Origin: an uncultured Myxococcales bacterium
GTDB lineage: Bacteria; Myxococcota_A; Bradymonadia; UBA7976; UBA1532
NCBI GenBank assembly: GCA_937896275.1
Contig: CALBMW010000959.1
Location: 1 to 5,615, forward strand
Direction of reading: 5' to 3'
DNA length: 5,615 nt
A program made the position numbers and the translations under genes. Position 1 is the first letter of the stretch. Each line of letters starts with the position of its first letter. The notes under the pieces were generated by a model that worked only from the letters and a program-made list of their open reading frames with translations, was not told the origin of the DNA and did no database searches. Below are positions 1-5,001 of the stretch, in pieces.

Positions 1-809
1 CGCGGGCCGGGCTGCACGCCTGGACGGTCAAGGCCGCGATGGAGGCCGAGTTGGCGCGCCGCGGCATGGGCACCGCCTACGGCTCGATCGTCAGCCCCCA
101 CGGCGAGGTGCTGCACGACGAGGCGCACCATCACGTGCTGCACCCCGGCGATTTGCTGTTGGCGGACGTGGGCGCCGAGACGCGCGGCGGCTGGGCGGCG
201 GACGTCACGCGTACCTGGCCGGTGAGCGGCCACTTCGACGGACCTCAGCGCGACCTGTACGCGGTGGTGCTGGCTGCCCAGCAGGCCGCCATCGCCGCCG
301 CCGTGCCCGGCAAACGCTATCGGGACGTCCACCTGACCGCGATGCGCGTGATGACCGAGGGGCTGGTGGCGCTGGGCATCCTCGAGGGCGAGGTCGAGTC
401 CTTGATGGCCGACGGCCTGACGGCGGTGTTCTTCCCACACGGCGTGGGCCACCTGCTCGGCCTCGACGTGCACGACATGGAGGACCTGGGCGATCGGGCG
501 GGCTACGGTCCGGGCCAAAAACGAAGCAAGGACGGTAGTTTACGCTATCTACGCTTGGACCGTGTGCTCACCCCCGGCATGGCCGTCACCGTTGAACCCG
601 GCTTCTACCAGGTGCCGGCGCTGGTGGACCGATGCCGCGATCCGCGCCTCAACCGCAAGCGCCTGGCGGCCTTCGCGTCGGTGCGCGGCATCCGCATCGA
701 GGACGACGTCCTCGTCACCGCGGACGGCAACGAGGTGCTCACCGCGGCCATCCCCAAGTCGATCGACGACGTCGAGGCGGCGGTCGGGGCGCCGCAGGGC
801 CAAGACTGA
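1..809 (+). CDS. M24B metallopeptidase (Xaa-Pro aminopeptidase / prolidase type), C-terminal part
   Basis: Partial gene: the frame is open through the left edge (first full codon at base 3) and gives 268 residues to the TGA at 807-809. It carries the pita-bread catalytic fold of family M24, which removes an N-terminal residue preceding proline or splits Xaa-Pro dipeptides, in the cytoplasm in known members. Numbering from the internal Met at base 39, the five metal ligands are D43 (LLADVGAE), D55 (AADVTRTWP), H138 (HGVGHLLGLDVHD), E186 (VEPGFY) and E221 (IRIEDDVLVT). H134 and H145 match the accessory catalytic histidines of PepP. The segments LRYLRLDRVLTPGM and LNRKRLAAF..VRGIRIEDD resemble prolidase (PEPD), so aminopeptidase versus dipeptidase is unresolved. 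The Met at base 39 is not the true start, because family similarity begins upstream (RAGLHAWTVKAAMEAE) and the usual N-terminal domain is missing. The gene converges on the muramidase gene. Confidence 0.93.
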   Translation, partial: RAGLHAWTVKAAMEAELARRGMGTAYGSIVSPHGEVLHDEAHHHVLHPGDLLLADVGAETRGGWAADVTRTWPVSGHFDGPQRDLYAVVLAAQQAAIAAAVPGKRYRDVHLTAMRVMTEGLVALGILEGEVESLMADGLTAVFFPHGVGHLLGLDVHDMEDLGDRAGYGPGQKRSKDGSLRYLRLDRVLTPGMAVTVEPGFYQVPALVDRCRDPRLNRKRLAAFASVRGIRIEDDVLVTADGNEVLTAAIPKSIDDVEAAVGAPQGQD

Positions 810-848
810 GCCGGGCTGGCTGAGCGCCTCGATGGCGCGGGGCGGCGA

Positions 849-932
849 TCACTCGCGGCGGCGGGCGGCCAGGAGCAGCAGGAGCAGGGCGGGCAGCCAA
901 CCCGTCGACCCGTCGCGGCCGGGCGTCGTCGA
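849..932 (-). other. MYXO-CTERM-like C-terminal sorting signal
   Basis: Codons 597-624 of the GH25 protein. A cysteine in the context GDCS is followed by an 11-residue hydrophilic spacer, a helix WLPALLLLLLAA and a terminal RRRE cluster. This Cys-spacer-helix-Arg plan matches MYXO-CTERM tails found in Myxococcota, which are thought to be processed by myxosortase at the cysteine. Assignment is by pattern only; the myxosortase gene is not in the window. Confidence 0.7.
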
Positions 933-2723
933 GCAGTCGCCGTCGCCGTGCAGCCGTTGGGCGCCCGGGTCGCCCCGGGAGAAGAGCGCGTCGGGGTGGT
1001 CCTCGATCAGGCCGCCGTCATCCTCGTCGGCCCCACCGGGGGCACCTCCGAGGTCGTCGCCGGCCCCCACGTCGGGCGGGTCGTCGATCGGCGGGCTCCC
1101 GTCCGTGCCCGGCTCGGGATCGTCGGGCGGACCGGGCTCGGTCCCGCTCGCGCAGGTGGCTGACAGGCCGCCACCCACCAACTCCGCCGGATCGCCGGCG
1201 CCGAGCGCGAAGGCCCGCACGCGGTGGGGCGCCTCGTCGCGCAAGGCCTCGGGCCAGGGCGCCACGAAGGCGTGCCGGCAGGGCGCCTCGGCCCCGCCCG
1301 GGCCGCAGGGGGCGTCGCCGGGCTGATCGGCGCGCACCGTCACCGCGCCCGCCTCGTCGTCGTCGAAGGTGATCCGCACGTCCACGGCGCCGTCCGGATC
1401 GTCTGGGTCCTGGGCCCAGCCTCGCACTCCGTCGCAGAGGACCGCCGTGATGGCGCCCTGGGGCGCTCGATCGCAGTCGCGCACCTCGACCCTCAACTCG
1501 AGGTAGTCGTCGCGCGGCCCACCGGCGTCGGCGAACCAGGTCACCCCCTCGGCCACCAGGCCGAAGGTCTGATCGATCAGGCCGGGCGCATTGCCCTGAA
1601 TTTCAAAGGAAAAACGACCCTCGTCGCCCGGCCCGACCGGCGCGTCCGGCGTCGCGACGCGGGTGGGGCTGATCCAACTCGCGGCGGCGATCGCAGAGGG
1701 CTGATCCCGCGGCGTCGGCGCCAGGCGCACCGTGTCGTCCCAGGCGTGGGTGCCGATGTTCGTGATCCGCATGTGTCCCGCCAGGGTCTCGCCGACGCAC
1801 AGCGGGATGGGATCGTCCCCCGCCAGCGGGAAGCTCTGCGGGCCGGGCCGAGCGGCCCACTCGTTGCCGACCGCGATGCGCGCCAGGGCACCCTCGTCGC
1901 CGTTGAAGCGGTTCTGATCCACGTTGCCGGCGATGCCGCCCGTGCGGCCGCTGCTCGTGAACTGCCAAAAGGCCCAGCGGTCCCAGGCGTCGGCGATGTT
2001 GGGACAGTTCGCGCTGGTGTATTGGGCGTGCCAGAGCAGGTGATCCCGGAAGTCGCGCGAGTTGCCGACGTTGTCCTGCCAGAAGTAGCGGCCGGAGTAG
2101 ATGATCGGGCGCACGCCCAGCTCGGCGTGCACGTGGTCGGACCAGCGGTGGATGGCCGCCGCGATGGCGCCGGCCCCGACGCCGTCGGTGGCCTCGACGT
2201 CGATGACGGGGGGCAGATCCATCGGCCCCTCTTCGCGGATCCGCTGCACCAGATAGCGGGCCTGCTCGACCGCGTCCTGCCCGGGCCGGAAGAACTGGTA
2301 GGCCCCGCGCTTGATGCCCGCGCGGCCGGCGCCGGCCCAGTTCCGCGTGAACTTCTCGTCGTGGTAGTTCAGCCCGTCCGACACGCGGATGAAGGCATAG
2401 CGCACGCCGGCGGCGCCGACCTGGTCCCAGGTGATGTCGCCCTGCCACTTGGACACGTCGATGCCGAAGACGGTCGGGCCGTCGCCGCACACCTGGAGCG
2501 CCTGGATCAGGGTGTGCGGCTGCGCGTGGGCGCGTCCGTCGTCGGGTCCGCCCGCGAGCCCCTCGCCCATCGCGAGATCTTCGGCGCGGCCGACGGCGGG
2601 TGGCAGCGAGGGATCGTCGGCAGCGCACGCGGTCACGCCCAGCGCCAGCGCGGCCAGGGCGGAGGCTCGGACTGAGGCTCGGACTGAGGCTCGGACTGAG
2701 GCTCGGACAGAGGGGAGCAGCAT
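849..2723 (-). CDS. Secreted GH25 muramidase lipoprotein with NBR1-like Ig domain and MYXO-CTERM-like tail
   Basis: 624 residues from ATG, with GGAGG 5 nt upstream. Residues 1-33 form a lipoprotein signal peptide: four ASVR-type repeats, a hydrophobic core and lipobox VTAC (C33, with Ala at +2). Residues ~85-285 are a GH25 lysozyme domain, which cleaves the MurNAc-GlcNAc beta-1,4 bond of peptidoglycan. It has GIDVSKWQGDITW (D89), PPVIDVEATDG (D175, E177), FWQFTSSG and VDQNRF (D269), so all expected catalytic carboxylates are present. Residues ~300-417 resemble the NBR1-type Ig domain (RITNIGTHAWDDTVRL). Residues ~421-524 form a Cys-bounded module starting CDGVRGWAQDPDDPDG that I cannot name. 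Residues ~525-592 are a Pro/Gly/Asp linker. The C-terminus has DCS (C597), then a leucine helix and RRRE, as in MYXO-CTERM signals. Eight cysteines lie between C33 and C597, an even number that would suit extracellular disulfides. Inferred role: surface-held cell-wall hydrolase for remodelling or attack on other bacteria. The GH25 call is strong; the tail call is good. Confidence 0.93.
   Translation of the reverse strand: MLLPSVRASVRASVRASVRASALAALALGVTACAADDPSLPPAVGRAEDLAMGEGLAGGPDDGRAHAQPHTLIQALQVCGDGPTVFGIDVSKWQGDITWDQVGAAGVRYAFIRVSDGLNYHDEKFTRNWAGAGRAGIKRGAYQFFRPGQDAVEQARYLVQRIREEGPMDLPPVIDVEATDGVGAGAIAAAIHRWSDHVHAELGVRPIIYSGRYFWQDNVGNSRDFRDHLLWHAQYTSANCPNIADAWDRWAFWQFTSSGRTGGIAGNVDQNRFNGDEGALARIAVGNEWAARPGPQSFPLAGDDPIPLCVGETLAGHMRITNIGTHAWDDTVRLAPTPRDQPSAIAAASWISPTRVATPDAPVGPGDEGRFSFEIQGNAPGLIDQTFGLVAEGVTWFADAGGPRDDYLELRVEVRDCDRAPQGAITAVLCDGVRGWAQDPDDPDGAVDVRITFDDDEAGAVTVRADQPGDAPCGPGGAEAPCRHAFVAPWPEALRDEAPHRVRAFALGAGDPAELVGGGLSATCASGTEPGPPDDPEPGTDGSPPIDDPPDVGAGDDLGGAPGGADEDDGGLIEDHPDALFSRGDPGAQRLHGDGDCSTTPGRDGSTGWLPALLLLLLAARRRE
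2625..2723 (-). other. Lipoprotein (SPII) signal peptide of the GH25 protein
   Basis: Codons 1-33. The n-region is unusual: after MLLP it contains four SVRA units giving four arginines, then a hydrophobic stretch ASALAALALGV and the lipobox V-T-A-C. Lgt/LspA-type processing would leave diacylated C33 as the new N-terminus. The residue after the cysteine is Ala, not the Asp that marks inner-membrane retention in E. coli, so outer-membrane sorting is plausible, though sorting rules in Myxococcota differ. If the repeat moved the start, no other good start lies closer to the hydrophobic core. Confidence 0.8.
2662..2709. repeat. 12-bp tandem repeat, four units, inside a signal-peptide coding region
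   Basis: On the plus strand the unit gaggctcggact occurs three times without change (2662-2673, 2674-2685, 2686-2697), followed by a fourth copy with one mismatch (2698-2709). Read on the minus strand each unit adds Ser-Val-Arg-Ala. The copies reuse the same TCA and CGA codons, which are unusual in this GC-rich gene, so the array looks like recent replication slippage and not conserved protein design. Because the unit is 12 bp, copy-number change keeps the frame and adds or removes one positive charge per unit. Confidence 0.95.
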
Positions 2724-2728
2724 CGCGA

Positions 2729-2733
2729 CCTCC
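2729..2733 (-). promoter_or_regulatory. Shine-Dalgarno site of the GH25 gene
   Basis: GGAGG on the minus strand, 5 nt before the ATG at 2723. It fixes this start, which places the whole SVRA repeat inside the signal peptide. Confidence 0.75.
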
Positions 2734-2747
2734 GCAGGGGACGCTCG

Positions 2748-2756
2748 AAGGTAGCA
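2748..2756 (-). promoter_or_regulatory. Possible extended -10 promoter element of the GH25 gene
   Basis: On the minus strand the sequence reads TGCTACCTT, an extended TGn motif followed by TAccTT, in the 81-bp gap between the small protein gene and the GH25 gene. Initiation about 7 nt downstream would leave a leader of about 18-20 nt that still contains GGAGG. No convincing -35 hexamer is seen at 16-18 nt. It suggests the muramidase gene can be transcribed apart from the genes upstream. Confidence 0.3.
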
Positions 2757-2804
2757 GAGTTCGGCGTGGAATCTTCGCCGACCGCGCCCGCCGCGCAGCC
2801 GGCG

Positions 2805-3095
2805 TCAGAGACCCTGCGTCTCGACCAGCAAGCTCACGATGGTCTGCGCCAGATCGCGCGCCTCGGCCGGTGGCAGATCCAACGCAGGGGGATCGCTGCC
2901 GGCGAGGACGGGGGCGGCGAGCAGGGCGTCGACGGCCGCGCGCTCGCGCCGAAGATCGGGCGGGGCTCCCTCACTCGATCCGAGGCCGGCGCACAGCGCC
3001 TGCCGGGCCCGGTACAAGCGCTCGGCCAGGCTGCCATCGCCCACCAGGTGCCGGGTCGCGCCGAGCGCAGCCAGCCAAAACGAGGTGTCCGTCAT
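2805..3095 (-). CDS. Hypothetical 96-residue helical protein
   Basis: 96 residues starting MTDTSFWLAALGATRHL and ending LLVETQGL. I do not recognise the family. The start is ATG at 3095 with GGAG (minus strand, 3104-3107) 8 nt upstream. The same frame stays open far upstream into the lamin-tail gene, but that part is an out-of-frame shadow of that gene; a GTG at 3143 is the only other plausible start and would add 16 residues. The sequence is rich in Ala, Leu, Arg and Glu and reads as several amphipathic helices (SLAERLYRARQALCAGL, DLRRERAAVDALLAAP, AEARDLAQTIVSLLVE) divided by Gly/Pro turns. It has no signal peptide or membrane segment, so it is probably cytoplasmic, unlike its neighbours on both sides. 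The gap to the GH25 start is 81 bp and to the lamin-tail stop 175 bp, all on one strand. That 175-bp stretch (3096-3270) holds no gene I can support. Composition supports a real gene; function is unknown. Confidence 0.6.
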   Translation of the reverse strand: MTDTSFWLAALGATRHLVGDGSLAERLYRARQALCAGLGSSEGAPPDLRRERAAVDALLAAPVLAGSDPPALDLPPAEARDLAQTIVSLLVETQGL

Positions 3096-3260
3096 CCGCG
3101 CAGCTCCACGCCCGGCTTCGGTGCCCGAAGGCAGGCCTATCACATGGCGCGGCGTGGCGTCGAGTTGCGGGGTCGGGCGGACGGTCCAAAGGGTGGAAGG
3201 TTGTCCGGCGCAGGGCCGCCGTGCCCCGCCGCAGCCCTCGGCGAGGTCGCGGAGCCGCTC

Positions 3261-3284
3261 CTGGTAGGCGCTACTGGTAGGCGC
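3261..3284. repeat. Direct repeat of 11 bp with 13-bp period across the lamin-tail stop codon
   Basis: The sequence ctggtaggcgc occurs at 3261-3271 and again at 3274-3284, so the TAG stop at 3271-3273 sits at the junction of the two copies. It looks like a slippage duplication of 13 bp, which is not a multiple of three and therefore changes the frame. Confidence 0.8.
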
Positions 3285-4794
3285 GCCCGGGCGTCCCGAA
3301 GCCACCCTCCCCGTACTCCTGCTCGCCGGCGACCCAGGCGGCGCCATCGCGGTTGTCGGCGGCTGGCGCGGGCAGCTCCAGCGACTCGCCGGGCCGTCGG
3401 GCGGGCCACGGGGCCTCGTTGCTGTAGCGCACCTGATCGACCAGGGTGCCCTCGGCGTCGAAGACGAGCACCGACCCCACCTCGTTCGGCAGGAACAGGT
3501 CGTCCATGAGACCGTCGGCCCGGGCGCCGCCCGCCTCGTCACGGTTCAGGCTGCCGGCGATCACGTGGTAGCCCCGCGCCGGGATGCTGCCGGCCAGGGA
3601 CGCCGCGTTGCCGGCGCAGCTCTGCACGACCCACCCCGTGACGTCGAGCGGCTGGGGACCGGGGTTGTAGAGCTCGACGTACTCGCGGGTGTCGTCGAGG
3701 CCGCGGGGATCCGTCTGGAGCTCGCTGATGATGACCTGCGAAGTCTCGCGCGCGTCGATCTCGACGGGGCAATCGGTCCCCTCGCACTTGTCCGGGATGC
3801 CGCCGCAGGCCAAAGGATCGAGCGACGCGTCGCCGAGCGGGAACAGCTTGTGGTGATCGAAGCTGTAGTGAAGCACCCCGTCGAGTCGCAGCAGCACGTC
3901 CCGCCGCGCCGCCTCATAGGCCAGCGGGTTGGGATCGTCCACCCGGAGCCCGCCGCTGACCACGAACATGCCGAAGTCGCGCGGGCAGTCCGGGGCGGTG
4001 TCCTCGACCCGCACGGCGCGCAGTTCGACGTGCACCGACTCCAGCGCCTCGGTCAGATCGCCCCCGTCCGCCAGGCGGGCGGGATCCTCGACGTAGATCG
4101 GAGGCGGCGGCTCGGCCTGCCCGATGACCTCGATGCCATCGCGCCCCGGCACCAGCTCGGTCAGCGTGAAGAACTCGATCACGGTCCCGCTGACGCGCAC
4201 CCGGGCACCGCGCTCGACACCCGCTGGGGGCGCGGACGTGCCGTTGAAGACGAAGACGCCGCTGTAGGGGCCGCCCTCGGGGTCAGCGCCGACGAAGTCG
4301 TTGCCGAAGACGCCCACCACCACCAGCTCGAGCTCGACCGGGCGCCCGGGCGCGTGTTCGGGGAGCGCCCCGAAGTCCGGGCAGCGCGCGTCCCGCAGAT
4401 CGGCCACGTTGAGCGAGCCCCCGGCCGGCGTGCAGTGCGGGCTCAGGTCGATCGGCTGCTGGGCGGGGCGTTCGGGCAGCGCCTCGCAGCGGGGATCGAG
4501 CGGCGCGGCGTCCGGGGCGGGGCCGAGATCCGTCGGGTCGACGCCGCCCAGGTCGGTCGCGGGACCGGGGAGGGCGTCGCGATCACCCGATCCACCGTCC
4601 GGCCGTGGCGGCGAACCATCGGCGTCACCGGCGCGCGCATCGGCCGCGGCGTCGCCGAGGACTCGGCCGGCATCGCCCGCGTCGAAGTGGAAGGCGGGCG
4701 TCTCGGAGCTGCCGCCGGACGTGTCCTCGCAAGCGAGGGGGCCGGCCAGCAGGGCGATAAGCAGCGGTAGGTTGGAGTGTCGCACGGTCGGCAA
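3271..4794 (-). CDS. Lamin-tail-domain lipoprotein with OB-fold-like modules
   Basis: 507 residues from TTG at 4794; TAG at 3271-3273. An in-frame TAA lies three codons before the TTG, so the only other near start is GTG at 4785 (three residues shorter). The N-terminus has a short hydrophobic segment LPLLIALLAGPLAC; C22 is probably lipidated, though Pro at -3 is atypical of a lipobox. Residues 23-100 are a disordered Asp/Ala/Gly/Pro linker. Residues ~152-226 (VVVGVFGNDF, YSGVFVFNG, GARVRVSGTVIEFFTLTEL) match the OB-like module of secreted nucleases of the YhcR/ExeM type. A second similar stretch covers ~250-325 (ESVHVELRAVRV to HYSFDHHKLFPLGDASL). Residues ~353-490 are a lamin tail domain: VIISELQTDP, EYVELYNPG, LDVTGWVVQSC, SLELPAPAADNRDGAAW, GTPGRAYQ. 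No nuclease catalytic domain is present. Such proteins are exported in bacteria and their role is poorly known; binding to a surface or polymer is a guess. Confidence 0.88.
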   Translation of the reverse strand: MPTVRHSNLPLLIALLAGPLACEDTSGGSSETPAFHFDAGDAGRVLGDAAADARAGDADGSPPRPDGGSGDRDALPGPATDLGGVDPTDLGPAPDAAPLDPRCEALPERPAQQPIDLSPHCTPAGGSLNVADLRDARCPDFGALPEHAPGRPVELELVVVGVFGNDFVGADPEGGPYSGVFVFNGTSAPPAGVERGARVRVSGTVIEFFTLTELVPGRDGIEVIGQAEPPPPIYVEDPARLADGGDLTEALESVHVELRAVRVEDTAPDCPRDFGMFVVSGGLRVDDPNPLAYEAARRDVLLRLDGVLHYSFDHHKLFPLGDASLDPLACGGIPDKCEGTDCPVEIDARETSQVIISELQTDPRGLDDTREYVELYNPGPQPLDVTGWVVQSCAGNAASLAGSIPARGYHVIAGSLNRDEAGGARADGLMDDLFLPNEVGSVLVFDAEGTLVDQVRYSNEAPWPARRPGESLELPAPAADNRDGAAWVAGEQEYGEGGFGTPGRAYQ

Positions 4795-4810
4795 GCTAGG
4801 TTATCACCCG

Positions 4811-4825
4811 CCCTCGCGTCGAGGG
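4811..4825. promoter_or_regulatory. 6-bp hairpin over the likely ribosome-binding region of the lamin-tail gene
   Basis: CCCTCG-cgt-CGAGGG is a perfect 6-bp inverted repeat with a 3-nt loop. In the minus-strand transcript its 3' arm CGAGGG is part of GAGGGCGGG, the only purine-rich stretch before the TTG/GTG start, so the stem would cover the weak Shine-Dalgarno site. The regulatory effect is inferred. Confidence 0.35.
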
Positions 4826-4833
4826 GGCCGCGG

Positions 4834-4859
4834 TGTTGTATTGATTCTCCTTTAATAAC
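4834..4859. promoter_or_regulatory. AT-rich island in the divergent intergenic region
   Basis: About 26 bp with roughly 27% GC, in sharp contrast to the surrounding sequence, between the divergent lamin-tail and right-edge genes. The plus strand contains TTTAAT (4851-4856), one mismatch from the -10 consensus; the minus strand contains TATTAA. Neither has a good -35 at the right spacing. It is probably promoter or melting DNA, with direction undecided. AAGGAG on the minus strand here is not followed by a start codon. Confidence 0.4.
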
Positions 4860-4881
4860 GGGTGGTTCGAGGCGCGATCCG

Positions 4882-4916
4882 TTGGCCCGCGGCGGGCAGG
4901 GTCGGGTTGCCCGCGG
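4882..4916. promoter_or_regulatory. Nested GC-rich dyads with a sigma-54-like element
   Basis: GCCCGC-g-GCGGGC (4885-4897) is a near-perfect palindrome. Its right arm also pairs as GCGGGCA (4892-4898) with TGCCCGC (4908-4914) across 9 nt, and GCCCGCGG is repeated directly at 4885 and 4909, 24 bp apart. On the plus strand TTGGCCCG-N4-GGGCA (4882-4898) keeps the GG-N10-GC spacing of sigma-54 promoters but has a poor -12 half. It could be an operator, an mRNA hairpin or a promoter for the gene at 5002; such GC-rich matches also arise by chance here. Confidence 0.25.
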
Positions 4917-4989
4917 TACAGCGAAGCGCTCGACCTGGGCCTCGCGATGAGACACGATGCGCCGGCCGCGCGATTGGGCGGCATCACGT

Positions 4990-4994
4990 GGAGG
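4990..4994 (+). promoter_or_regulatory. Shine-Dalgarno site of the right-edge gene
   Basis: GGAGG, 7 nt before the ATG at 5002. It selects that ATG over the one at 4997, which is only 2 nt away and hits a stop after two codons. Confidence 0.75.
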
Positions 4995-5001
4995 CGATGC
5001 G

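Noticed and set aside
810..848. Transcription terminator between the convergent peptidase and GH25 genes
   Set aside because: The 39-bp gap has no clear stem-loop and no T-run on either strand; a Rho-type end cannot be judged.
562..1326. Plus-strand open frame of 254 codons spanning the peptidase end and the GH25 tail
   Set aside because: It overlaps the two supported genes out of frame, and its Ser/Pro/Arg-rich product has no domain.
1224..2675. Long plus-strand open frame of 483 codons
   Set aside because: It lies wholly antisense to the GH25 gene, its product is Arg/Gly/Val/Ala-rich without any domain, and it is the expected mirror of a GC-rich coding frame.
2662..2709. Tandem repeat as a CRISPR array or iteron origin
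   Set aside because: The units are contiguous 12-mers without spacers and sit in a coding region in frame; a signal-peptide minisatellite explains them.
2808..2822. Small hairpin GAGAC-N5-GTCTC at the end of the small protein gene
   Set aside because: The stem has only 5 bp, lies inside the coding region and has no T-run, so it is not a credible terminator.
3565..4770. Long plus-strand open frame of 401 codons
   Set aside because: It is antisense to the lamin-tail gene, with no recognisable domain and biased shadow-type composition.
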